64,000 bases of DNA from assembly GCA_012976225.1 (NCBI GenBank), contig JAAVVG010000010.1, positions 310,001-374,000 on the forward strand, written 5' to 3'. Under the pieces are notes generated by a model, which made no database searches, was not told the origin of the DNA, and saw only the letters and a list, made by a program, of their open reading frames with translations. Within the stretch, counting starts at the first letter, position 1. Each line of letters starts with the position of its first letter. Made by a program: the position numbers and the translations under genes. Source of the DNA: Golubevia sp. BC0850. Its lineage: Eukaryota; Basidiomycota; Exobasidiomycetes; Golubeviales; Golubeviaceae. Below, piece after piece: positions 21,485-33,053 of the stretch.

Positions 21485-24400
21485 TTAGGTTGCTTCGATT
21501 GGAGGTCTAAAGGTGATGACATCCATTGAGGTTTTGCCCTCGCGCTTGCAGAGAATGACACTGAGGAAGGTCGAGCAGAAGGTCGAGCGGAGTCAGCATT
21601 CGAAGAGTCACCTCTTCCTTGTTCGTGAGACTATGATTCTGCTCTAGTATTCTCTCCAGCTCACCATTTGTCATCTCTGTAAGAGACCTTCCAAACCTGT
21701 TCACTAGGCTCGCAGATTTCTCTAATGAAAGCACCAGTTTTGAAGTTCCACAATTTGACTCTTCCATCATTTCCACCAGTGACAATGAATCTCTCATCAA
21801 ACTGAAGACAAGTGACTGAATTGTCATGAGCACATAATCTATGTAAACACTGGAAAGTCTTGAGGCAGAAGATGATGACTCTTCCATCTGAACCTCCGGT
21901 GATTAGGATCGAGTTTGTTAGTTGAAGTTGACCAACTAGAGAAGTATGACCTTGAAGAATAGCAATGTTTTTACTGCGAAAGGAAGGGTGTGAAAAGGGA
22001 AGAGAAGTTCAGAGACTCGGCTTTGAAGATTCTACACTCCTCCCTTTCCCACATAGTACTCACCCAGTGTTAGCATCAAACACTCTAACAGTACTGTCCA
22101 AACTACCAGTAGCCACATGTTTCCCATCGAAAGCAACAGCATAGATTTGATGGAAATGTCCCCTCAAAACATGGAGACATTCTCCAGTCAACACATCCCA
22201 AACTCTGCAGGTACAATCGTAGCTTCCCGAAGCGACCCTGGTACCAGAGACTTCGATACATCGAACTGAATGTTGATGACCTGCTAGAAGATGAACCAAA
22301 ACTCCTCGTTTGATGTCCCAGACTCGAAGAGTGGAGTCTCGAGAACCAGAGATGGCTAGAGGTCGACCGTCCAAGACTTTGAGGCATCTGACAGTAGAAG
22401 TGTGTCCACGAAGTACATGCTTGCAAGTTCTGAGAGGAGGGAAAGGGCAGGGAGAAATGAGAAAAGGGGACGTCTGTCAGACTCCTTCACTCGTCTTTGA
22501 TCTCTCCGGACTCATCCCATTCCGAAAACTCACCCCGTTCTCAAATCCCAAACTCTAACCGTTCTGTCACAAGCACCACTGATAACCAAAGCATGTTGAT
22601 TCCCAAACCCTTTAGCACTTCCAGTCAAAGTGTGGAGTGCATCTTCACCTGCATTAGCAAAAGAAGAACTAGTAGGTTTACTTCTCTTAGATTTCTTTTT
22701 CCAAGATTCCGAATTTCCATTCCTCTGAGTTGAGGAACTTGATCCTTCAGAATGAGGATTTGACCAAGGATCTTCATCATCTTCGAGTTCTTCACCATAA
22801 GCTCTAGCATAATCAGAAGGACTGTAAGGTCTCTTTAACATCGGATCATCTTCCTCCTCCTCTTGACTTTTTAGAGTTCCATTCAGTCCCATGTTTCCGG
22901 TTATTTCTGGATTTGCTGGAGGTTGAATTTGGTCGGTAGGCTCTACCTCGACTACTCCATCTTCACCAACCAAATGAGGTTCACCACCAGCTCCAAATTC
23001 ACCCTCAGCTCCAGCATTGAAGGGTCCGAAATCTTTGAAAGAAGTTGGACCTTTCGGGACCGAGCTTGAGGTTGAAGTAGAAATAGAAATAGAAATAGAA
23101 GCAGAAGCGTGTGCTGATGAACTAGCAGAATCATCATCGACTTCTGGTCTTGAAAGATGAGCTAGATGATTTGGGATACTGTCAGTTCCATTCTTCATGA
23201 TAGCATCTCTGATAGAACCAGCTTCGGCTTCAGCTAAAGCAGCAGCGGCTCCTTTAGCTCGAGCCTTTGCATGCTCTTCGGTCGGTGCTGTTCCTCTTGC
23301 CTCATTTGGACTGGATTTTGAATCTCTTTCCTTCTGAGCCAAAAGATCTCTCGCTTTAGTGAACCAATGAATTAGAGCATCCGATTGATACTCATCTTCT
23401 TCAGATGACTTGTATTTCTCTTTTGAGGAAGATGAAGAGTTGAGTTCTGGATCTCCAGAATTGACCTTTGAAGTCAAATCACTTGCTAATCTAGAAGAAC
23501 GACCAACTCCGACTGGATAAGTGGGAGTAGGGTGAGCTAATTGAGGATTGAAGGAGGAAGTGGAAGTTGCGCTTTGTCTAGTGTCGTGATGAACCAATTT
23601 GAGATCGTTTTCGTTCCTGTCTCCCTTTGTAGAACCAGCTTTAGAGGGAGTGGCCGAGGTTGAAGCTGAACTTGATTTGGATCTAGATGTGTTCGAATTC
23701 GATTTTCCATCCTTGCGCTCAGTCTTACTGACCAAAGTTAGACACCAAACTCCACTTTCGTGACCTTGAAGAGTGGAAGCGAATAGTCCGGTTTTGGCAT
23801 CAAAGACGTGGATCTTGGAATTGGCCATTCCAACTACGATCCATTCGGAATCCAAAGCTAGTGAGGTCACTACTGCTCCATTGTCAGAAGAAGTGTGTTG
23901 AGTCAATAGACGACCTCCTCGAAGCCAATTTGATTCTAGATGGAGGAAGTGTGTTGGATCAGATCAGTGAGAGAGCGGAAAGTTTTTTGATCGAATGCAG
24001 CCTCTCTCAGAGAACACTCACCAGTCAGATAAGCTAACTTGAAATGAGTTCTATAGCTGAAATTCCTCCTCGAAGGGTTCAACCCACCAGAACTAGATCT
24101 AGTCCTAACACCACCAGAAGATCCTAAATTCTCGGAAGCTTCTCTTCTCATGTTAGCCACATTTTGAGGTTTAGGTCTACCGATTCCAAGAACTCCACTT
24201 TGTTTGGATTTAGAACTTGAAGATGAGATCGCTGGCAAAGTTGAGTCACCTCCATCTACATCCATAGAAACCATTTCTGGTTCTATCTCAATACCTTCGT
24301 TTCCAAAGATGAGAGTTGATCCAACACCAGCACCAACACCTAAACCACCGAATCTAGCTTCACATTCCTCTCTAAGAATTAATTCTACAATGGTCATTCT

Positions 24401-25843
24401 CTCAGCTTTTTGTTCATCCATTTTGGACTTCCTTCCTATGAGAGAGGAGATAAAGAACAATTGTTTGAGATCTTTTGAAGCGTTTGAAGGTTCTAAACCA
24501 TGAGCTTCGAATCTTGATTTTAAAGATTCTAGAAGTGAGATCTTTTCTTCATAGTTCATTTGAAAGACGGTTTGAGAAGTTGAAGCCGATGAGATAGGAG
24601 TATCTAGAGCTCTAGATTTTCCTTTTGAATCCGGAATCGAAGGTACCACGGTTGGAACCGAAGAAGTAGAGACGACCGGAATCATTTCCTCGTCCCCATC
24701 TGCTTGAACTGGGTTTTGAGGTGTGACAATATTGTTGTTGTTATTAACCAAAGCCTCCATACTTTCATCCTGTTCCATCTCAATGTCTCCTTGAACTTCT
24801 GCCTGTCCCTCGTCCTCCTCCTCATCATCCTCTCCTCCTCCCTCCATTTCGAACTTATGTTTTTCACACATTCCTTTCCAAGTCCCTTCATCTTCAACGA
24901 GACTTCTCCACCTACTGCTAACTTGTTCAGCTCTAGCAAGAGTTCTAGGATCATCAATCCAACCCAGAACATTCAAACCAACTTCAGCAGGTAAAGCGGT
25001 CAGGAAATCCAATTTCAATCTTGGTTGAATGAAAGTGCTCAATTGAGTTAAATCACTTAAAGGACATAAAGAAACTAAAGAACTTAAGAATTGATGTCTT
25101 AATCTAGGTTGGGAAAGAGAAGGATAAACCCTACCCATTAAAGCTAATAGGATCGCTAAATCTTTTTCGGAGGAATGTCCTAAAGGTAAAGAGGAGAGTA
25201 GGAGGGAAATTGCATCCTGTGATGGGGAAGTTAAGGAAGTTGAGGAAGTTGAAAGTGGTGAAGGATTGAAGGTTGTCGATCGAGAGGAACGAGGTTGTGG
25301 GTTGGTGGCCAGAGATGGTAGCAAGGCGTGAAGTTCTGGTTGAGGAGACGGTGCTGGTGTTGGTGGTGAGATTGCGTTGTGTTGAGGGGAGACTGACATT
25401 GTCGAATCGTGGCTAGTAGAAGACGGTAATAAGATAGAGGAGGTAGAGGCTGAGTCTAGATCCACAGATGCTTGCGTCGTCGTAGTCGTTGGTGGGAGGT
25501 GGCTGCTACTTGAAGTGAGGTCTTCTACAGGAGATCCAGTCTTTCTTCTCTTGAATGGTTGATGATCCAATTCGATGTCGTCAAAAGGAGAGGGGATAGG
25601 AGGATGACTGTTTGCTGATTGCTCTCCTTTGCCTTTCCCTGTCTCCACTGCTTCTACTACTTCTGATTCCTCTGAATCTCTCTTGAGACCTGATTGAGTC
25701 TGCTCTAATGAGTCTTGAAGATTAGAGGTGGAAGATGATAGATGGATAGAAGTAGAAGGAGAGGAAGGAGAAGGAGAGACAGCAGCTGCACTCAGAGACA
25801 GAGTTGAAGATGTAATGATGTTGATGACTTGGCTTGCTTTCAA
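21485..25843 (-). CDS. CDC4: Cdc4 homologue, SCF ubiquitin-ligase F-box/WD40 receptor
   Basis: Substrate receptor of an SCF ubiquitin ligase; in yeast it targets phosphorylated cell-cycle regulators. Exons 25843..24022, 23936..22534, 22429..22064, 21973..21665 and 21560..21485 join in phase. From the N terminus: a Ser/Pro-rich region with a nuclear-signal-like PFKRRKTGSP, a helical dimerisation-like region (KDLAILLALMGRVYPSL), the F-box (LDFLTALPAEVGLNVLGWID, then VSSRWRSLV, about residues 277-325), an acidic stretch, then seven WD40 blades (for example ISGSRDSTLRVWDIKRG, ASGSYDCTCRVWDVLTG) and the tail TSMDVITFRPP. A very long acidic/Ser-rich insert of about 300 residues sits between blades 1 and 2. 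The open frame begins at 25843 without an ATG; the first in-frame ATG is at 25399, before the F-box. A missed 5' exon or a non-AUG start is possible. Confidence 0.9.
21866..21912. repeat. 47-base identity between CDC4 and paralogue B
   Basis: The 47 bases 21866-21912 are identical to 18657-18703; both encode blade 6 (the GGSDGRVIIFCLKTF region). The flanks differ. Confidence 0.9.
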
Positions 25844-27065
25844 GTTGACTGGAATTGAATTTGATTACCCTCAATCGTTCCCTAATCTGTTAAAGGTTGA
25901 TAAGAAGAGAGGAAGGGTAGAGCGAGGAGTGATGGTCAGGAGCAGGGAGCAGTGTTTATGTGTCAATTTTAAACAGGCTCTGTTGTCGCGTTATCGGTTC
26001 GAAGGGTGTGTTCCCAAAACCGTCAACGAATGAGGCAAATTCAAGATCTTTCATCTGGAACGTTGGTCTAAGATCTTTGAATTTTCTTCTCAACATGAAA
26101 TTAAGAAGGCAACCTCAATCTGCGTTCCTCGAAGGAAGGCTGTCCTACAGAGATCAGATTTACATCGTCGACTTATTGATTGGCTAAACCTTCCAAGTCG
26201 CATCCAAGCCGAAAAGATCAGATTTCTGAGCACGAATCTAGATCTCTATTCGAGTACTCCCGAGAGACTATCAAAAAATTGAGCTAGAGCGCTCATCGAT
26301 TCAAAAGTTGGAAGACGCTGAAGATGGAAAATGGGAGAAGATTTCTCTCTTGGCTTCGAAGACTTTGAATTTAACGGATTGCCAAGAATTTACTCACAAG
26401 TATTCCTCAACTTTCGGTTATCAAAATTCGAAGGAACGATTCTTAACCTCCCATCTGTTTCCAAGCTCAAGGGAAAGGCCAAATCACGAGTGGCCAAGTT
26501 TTGAAGAGTTTGGAGGGTTTGATCAGAAGTTTGAACAGAAAAATTTATTTCTTAGAGATAGGACATTTTGAGATGGAAAACATCTGGGGGCATCACGGAA
26601 AGGAGATGATGGATCGAGTGAAGAACATGTCCCTTGCAAGCTGCAATCTCTTCAACTCTAAGCTTTGCTGTAATTGTTCTGAGCTGAACAGATCTTGTGT
26701 GCTACATCTTCATCGGGGACATTTCTCGATTGGTGGCCATTGAGATGAGAATCAAAACCCAAAGCCAAACCCACGACGAGACTGAATAAGGACTACTCAA
26801 CGGCAAACCCACGTTTTTCTACTCGAAATGGCCCCCTTCAGACTGGGTTAAAATAATTCCAAATCCTACATTTTGTAATTTTTGGGGATCGAAGAGAAGA
26901 GAAGGTAGAACGGAGATATGCGCAGAGGCTCCGTTAATACCGACCTGCGGTCTAAAAAAAAAAGTCACCAAAAAACTTCTTCTGCTTGGCTTCGAAATCT
27001 TCTTCTTCTTCTTCTACTCCTCCCATACTCTTCTTTGATTCTATTTCTAGTAGTCAAGGTCATAG
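25844..27065. other. Intergenic between divergent CDC4 and DHA1 transporter
   Basis: 1.2 kb upstream of both CDC4 and the first DHA1 transporter. Short ORFs only. An ATG at 26054 on the minus strand opens 33 codons (MKDLEFASFVDGFGN) and could be an upstream ORF or exon for CDC4, but I found no convincing splice donor. Confidence 0.5.
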
Positions 27066-29656
27066 ATGTCGACCTTCAAGACGGGCTTCATTGGCGGAAC
27101 CATCAACGAGATTTCTTCAGGCCGTCTTTTTCCTCGTCTCGATCAAAGAGAAGATTTTCAAATCCCCAAACGCTACTTAGCAAACCACTCAAACCTAGAT
27201 TTAGGATCCTTAGAAAACAGCAAGAACACATCGGAATGTACAACCATATTAGATGTTGAACTTTCGAACGCCAATACCCCAGATTCTGAAACGGGAAAAG
27301 TTCGTGATGAGGAGAAAGGTCCGACGAAGGAGAAGGACGAGAAAGTGGAGAATGAGAAAAGAGGCGCAGATGAGAAGCAGTACGTCATAGTAGATTGGTA
27401 TGATGATAACGATCAAGAGAATCCACAGTAAGTAGGCTGGTTAGCTGAAGAGGAAGAGAGAAAAGCTTCGAGGTAAAGGCTCCACTGCGCACGGCTGTGA
27501 CTCATCTGACTTCCGACCTTCTCACCTCTCGCGACAGAAATTGGCCAAAGAAGAAGAAGATCATCACAACCGTCTGTATTGTGATCCTAACCTTCGCAGT
27601 CTACGGTACCGCCTCGATCTACACCCCATCGATCCCAGGTTTGATCCAGGAATTCGATGTCTCCCAGAGAAAAGGTCTAGCAGGTCTCACCCTATACATT
27701 TTTGGCTATGGATTGTGAGTGCTAGCCTTTCGGATAGTCAAAGAGGCACTTCACTTCTCGTCAAAAGCTGCGAGCTTACATGCCCCACCGATTCCCCTCT
27801 CCTTCTCCTTCCTTTGCTCTCCCCTTCCTGCGTTCCCTTTCACTCAGAGGTCCAATGCTGTTCTCTCCTTTATCAGATATGCCTTCGATCGGCAGGAACA
27901 ACGTTTATATCGCTACGCTGTTCATTTTCATCTTGTTCTCTATTCCAGCCGCCATCGCTCCCAACTATTCCACTCTGATGGTGAGTGTTACTTGAAGCAT
28001 ATTCAGACAGCCAGCTGGAAGGTTAAGAAATTATCGGTCAAAAACGCGAGCCTTCAAGATGGCGATTTACTCAACTATGATACTTTCCTGACATTTTCAC
28101 TTTTCTTCGCCTTCGCGCCCATCGGCCCCTTCCCATCCCTATCTCCATCAGGCTTGTCGGTTCCTTACTGGTTTCTTTGGATCTCCAGCTTTAGCAATTG
28201 GAGGCGCCAGCATTTCAGACGTGTGGTCAGGAGGATCGGTCGCTAAAGGTTAGTGAATGCTTGTACCAGGGGGGTCAAGATTGACCAACTTACCTCCTTT
28301 CCTTCTCTTTACTATCAGCTATATCAATCTGGAGTATTGGTGCTGTTGCAGGCCCCGTCATCTGCCCTGTGGCAGCGGGTTACGCCGCTCAACACATCAA
28401 CTGGCGCTTCCCAATGTACCTTGTCCTAATCATCGCTGGAGCAGTCTTCATTATCATAGCCTTTTTCCTTCCAGAGACTCTTCCTGGGTATATTCTTCTG
28501 AAACGTGCTCAACGTCTCCGGAAGTTAACAGGCAACCCTGACTTAAGAAGCCAGAGTGAAATCGATCAAGCTGGTTTAACAAAGAAGCAATTAATAGAAG
28601 AAAATCTGTTACTCCCTTTCATACTCTGCGCCGAACCAGCAGTTTTCTTTGGAAATCTGTATTTAGGAATCGCTTATTTGATCTTCTATTTATTCTTCGA
28701 GTCTTATCCAATCGTCTTTGGAGAAATCTATCATTTCTCTCTTGGAGCTCAAGGTCTTCCCTGTGAGTCAAAGCTGAGATCGGAGTTCGATGTCATAGAA
28801 GATCCGAATCTGAGAGTCGGTAGTCTTATGATGCGTCTACCAAAGCAGTGTCGCTCGCATAAGTACTGCCTCTTTCCCTTCGTTTCCATCCTCTCAACTT
28901 CGTCCCACCCTCTTCTCCTCTCTTTTGTCCCAATCAGTCCTTGGTATTGCTGCTGGAGCTATTGTTACCTTACCTCTCTACCTTTCTTATCTCCACTTTA
29001 TAGTTGATAGACGCGAGCATCAAGTACCTGAAGATTCCTTGGAGGCCGGACTGGTAGCCTCTGTTTGCATCCCTATCTCGCAACTCATTTTTGGTGAGTT
29101 CAGGTCTTTTCAAAGCGGAAAATGAAATAAACAGAGTAGCGTGCAGAAAACCTGTGGCGCCGGTTGTCGGTGGGGTCTTGGGCAAGACTAGAGTTTCTAC
29201 TTCATTATCTCTATGCCATGAGGCCTCACCTTTACTTAAAAACAATGATCCAATTCGATTCAATTCAATTCAATTCAATTGACTCATCTTCCCGTCTTCT
29301 TTCCTTTCTACTCACTTTCAGGTTGGACTTCAAGGTCATCAGTCAACTTTATGGTTCCTATATTTGGCTCTAGCATCTACCTACCTGGGCTGTTCCTTCT
29401 ATTCCAATCTATGCTCACCTACCTACCGAAGAGTTACAAAAAATGCGAAGCTTCGGTACTCGCGTCGAACGACCTTTTCCGCTCTACCATCGCCAGCGTA
29501 GCCCCCTTATTTGGAACTGCCTTCTTTCGAACGTTGGGAATCGGCCCAGGCTCGAGTCTTCTGGCTGGACTCTCCATCCTAGCGATCCCTTTCCTCTATC
29601 TACTTAAGAAACACGGAGCCAAGCTTAGAGCTCGATCGAAATATGCCTCATCTTGA
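27066..29656 (+). CDS. MFS transporter, DHA1 family (drug/polyamine type), copy 1
   Basis: Plasma-membrane proton antiporter type, likely 12 transmembrane segments. The start is MSTFKTGFIGGT; a charged, hydrophilic N terminus of about 110 residues leads to the DHA1 entry motif NPQNWPKKKK across the first intron (27428..27537). Then come TM segments TTVCIVILTFAVYGTASIYT and LAGLTLYIFGYGLGP, the motif CRFLTGFFGSPALAIGGASI (typical of the Tpo/Flr1/caffeine-resistance group), GYAAQHINWRFPMYLVLIIA, FFLPETLPGYIL and, near the end, LFGTAFFRTLGIGPGSSLLA. Seven exons join in phase. The intron at about 29096-29321 contains an (attca)n pentamer run. The substrate is unknown; homologues export polyamines, caffeine or fungicides. 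It is convergent with a second DHA1 gene. Confidence 0.85.
29248..29281. repeat. (attca)n pentamer run in transporter intron
   Basis: Repeats of attca/attcg between about 29248 and 29281, inside the penultimate intron of the DHA1 copy 1 gene. Confidence 0.7.
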
Positions 29657-29960
29657 TTCCTTTTCTCCTTCTCTCTGACACATCTTTCACGTAATACTTA
29701 CCCTGCAACCTCTAGCACAGGCATCCAGCAATGTACATTCATCTATAGACTTCTGAAACTTCCATTCTTGGCAAAGAAACAATCGGCGTGACCCGAGAGA
29801 ATGAAGATACCAAGCGACGTGAGAACTCATGAACGAGAAAATTGGTATTAGCAGAGCAGATAGAATGAGTAAAGTAAAGTTACATGGTGCGAGACAGAAT
29901 TGATGTTGTTTGGAATGTGAGATGTAGGTTTGAGGGGAAAACCCCGATGGGAGTCTGACG
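29657..29960. other. Convergent intergenic spacer
   Basis: 304 bases between the stop codons of two convergent transporter genes. It should hold both terminators. Nothing else is seen. Confidence 0.5.
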
Positions 29961-32437
29961 CTACATCGACTCCTTTTCTTTAGCTTCCTGTAACCTCTGA
30001 AGCTCCTGCGAGAACTTGGACTTCGCTCGGATTTCCTTTCCTTTCCACATCAGAATGAATGGAGCTAAACCAAGGACTGCCCCTAGTAGCCCAGCCAACG
30101 TCGAGGCCCATTGATAGCCAAGGTTATTGTACACTGAATGAATGGATGAGTGAAAAGAAGGGACGGAAAAGTAATGAGCGGAAGTGACACTCGAAATGAT
30201 GCAAAGTTATCTAGACCTCGAGAGTCATCTTGATAACTCACTTGGAACGACAAATAAGGGGAAAGCGAAACCGAACTAGGGAAGCGAGAAAGAGACATGC
30301 AAGATTCGATCAGCATCTCGGGTCAAAAGTTTAGGAGTTTTCGAGACTTACCATATTACGACAGAAACTTTGAGCTGCTAGAGCACTACTTGCGTAAATC
30401 AAGTACGAGTCGCTGAGATAGTTGAAAACAGCTAGATAGATGTGATAGACACTAGTCATTAAGATGATGATTCCAACGATTGGTCCAGCAATCGAGACAT
30501 GAGCTGAAAGGCCGGAGGGTCGAGAGGAAGTTTCAGTATTGGAAGCTACTTCGCTCATGGTCCTCTCTCCTCCCATCTCAACTCACGATAAGCAGTCCAG
30601 CCATAGATAAAACATCCAATAGGGAAGGCTACGGCAGAGACCAAAGCAGCATAGAGCCTGGCTTCCGGACCTTTGGTAGCAAAATTCTTGGCGTACAATC
30701 GTTCTTGGAAGGCGTTTGTGGCTTGACCCAACAAAGCAGCGACGCAGATTGAGATGAAGACCAATCCGGTTTGACCAGGAGTGTAATCGTGAAGGGCTGT
30801 GATGAGGCCGACTGATTCTAGAAGCATGTACATGAATCCCCAAAGAAGGCTGATCCACAGAGAGAAGACCATAACGATAGGTTCAGTGACAAGAAGGAAT
30901 AGAGGTCGTGTCAGACTGTTCTTGATCAAGATCGGAATTGAGGCTCGTTCAGCTTCCGCTTTGGCTCGATATCGATTGTCTCCGGTCGCTTTGCGTTTAG
31001 CAGCAGCTCGTCTAGTCAGAGGAGAGATGGATTCAGAAAGGGAAGAATGGGAGTGAGACACTCTCTCTTGGAAATGACAGAACACTTGCACCTCAAGATG
31101 GCTGATGAAAACTCACTTTGTCAGAAGAACAGATCCACGAGTCTCTTGCAGCAGGAAGACCAAAGCAAAGAAAGAGACTCCTGTGTAGATGCACTGAATC
31201 CAATTGATCCATCTCCATTCCAGTTCGGGATTGTTCTCCACCCAGCCAGCAAAGACTGGTCCGAAGCCAGTCCCGAAGACTGATAAATTGGGTTGGAAAA
31301 GAAAGATAGAAGTGGAGGTGAGCAGGCGGGAGAACGAAGCCACCCTTTCTTCCTTCAGAAATACTCACTAGCAGCGGTAGAGAAGATCGCCATCGGCAAA
31401 CCTCTCTCGCTAGTCTGCCAGATATCTGCCAGGAGCCCTCCCGTCAGAGTGCTACCAGTGCTACCCATCGCACCTTGAAGGAAACGACAGATCAACACCG
31501 TCTGAATATTTTGACTCAGAGCTACTCCAACAAAGAAGATGGTATAGGCGAGATGAGTTATTAAGTAGACTGGCTTCCTGCCGAATACTTCGGAGAACGG
31601 GGCTAGGACCAAAGGGGGAAGACCAAATCCCAAAGCGTAGAGAGAAACGCCTAGAAGAGCGACGGTGTGGTTGGTGACTCCAAGATCTCTCTGCAAAGAC
31701 GGGATACCAGGAACATAAGCTCCCGCAGTTGCAGCAACTTCTGCTGTGAAGAACGTGGTAAGAGCTGAATCGAAGAGGAAAAAAGATGGGAAGGAAAGAT
31801 GAGAAAGGGTTAAACCAGTAGCTCCTCGACCCTTCAACGTCTCCCTATGAAGATGAGAGAGAAACTGACCTGTGATCAGCCATTTTCTTCCCAGACTGAA
31901 GTTGAAAGGATTCTCGGGATCTGAGAGGACAAGAGAAGAAGAGAAGGTTTAGGAGGTGGCCGTTTAATCCGAAGAGGAAAGAGAAATCGAAGAAGAGTAT
32001 CTCGAGAAGGGCCTTCTTCTCTACCTTTTTCGGTTCAGAGGATTCAAAAAGATGTTTTTGTTCTACTTTCAGAGTTTTGCAAGAGCCCTCTGATCCCGCC
32101 CATGCAGTCGAAGTGGTAGCCGTCCTCTACCATATTCTCACTCCACCCATCATCTCCAGCTCGAACCAGGCTGCTTTCTCTCTCTCTTCAACTCACCTCC
32201 ATGTTCCCATTCGACCCATATCACATCCTCTCCATTCTCGATCTCCTCATTCGACGAGCTATTCCTCTCCAACTCTGACTGATTCGGCTCTGGCTTGGCA
32301 ACTGGAGACTCAAGATGATGTTCATCTTGTTGATGAGCAGTGGAAGAAGCTTGCATGGAATTTGGAGAAGTACTTGTAGAAAGGGATTGCTCGTTTGATG
32401 GAGTTGAAGTTCCAGTTTGATGAATTTCTGAGCTCAT
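29961..32437 (-). CDS. MFS transporter, DHA1 family, copy 2
   Basis: A second DHA1-type 12-TM transporter, convergent with copy 1. The start MSSEIHQTGTSTPSNEQS opens a hydrophilic N terminus ending in the entry motif VIWVEWEHG, which splices to DPENPFNFSLGRKWLIT and then ALTTFFTAEVAATAGAYVPG. Later landmarks are LAPFSEVFGRKPVYLITHLA, CRFLQGAMGSTGSTLTGGLL, LQETRGSVLL, a Lys/Arg-rich central loop (RAAAKRKATGDNRYRAKAEA), ALVSAVAFPIGCFIYGWTAY and the final TM with a charged tail. The sequence diverges clearly from copy 1 (AMGSTGSTLTGG in place of FFGSPALAIGG), so this is not a recent duplicate. The substrate is unknown. Several introns of 50-120 bases join in phase. Confidence 0.8.
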
Positions 32438-33053
32438 GACTCGAGATCAGAAGTGATTAACTTTTTCGAGAGGGAATTGGACTTTGAGTGGAGCTCCTTC
32501 TCTGCTACTGTTGCTGTCGCTGCTGCTCTTAAATGAGAGAATCTGATGAATTGAATGCAACAATCGATAGTTCTGGAACAGAAGGAATTGTTGGAAGCAA
32601 GTGGTTTTCGAGAGAAAAGACTTAAAACCTCGAATCAAAAACAGCATCAACTTGTTTCGGCTTTGTCGCTTCTAACGCAATTTACCCGCAAATCCACCGT
32701 TAACATTGCAGTACTATTCACGCGTCTCGCGTCGTCGAAGTGTTACACACTCGCGTAACAACTGTGACAGAAGAGCAGAACTTTCGTTTGCTTAAGATAG
32801 TCAGTTTTTTGTTATTGTTACAAGGAAGAATTAGGAAGTAGGAAAAGCGACGAAAAGCTAAGACAGGGACTTGATTGGACGCTGAGAAAGAAACGAAATG
32901 AGGAATGAACAAACCGAAGGACTCGAGGGGAAACTAGGAAAAGGAGCCAAGACTAAGTAGGCAATCAGAATGAAGGATACCTTTGTTGGTAGCAGATAGG
33001 GGTTGGGAGAGGAGAAAGGAACAAGTTGAAAGAACTTGCTTTCCAAGATCAGA
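32438..33053. other. Intergenic, promoter of DHA1 copy 2
   Basis: 616 bases between the start of the DHA1 copy 2 gene and the stop of the PDK gene. It contains ACGCGT at 32720-32725 within a CG-rich patch, which matches an MCB-type cell-cycle box by sequence only. No gene is seen. Confidence 0.45.

Noticed and set aside
32720-32725. ACGCGT as an MCB cell-cycle element
   Set aside because: A single six-base match in a CG-rich patch upstream of a transporter is not enough to claim regulation; noted only in the spacer entry.
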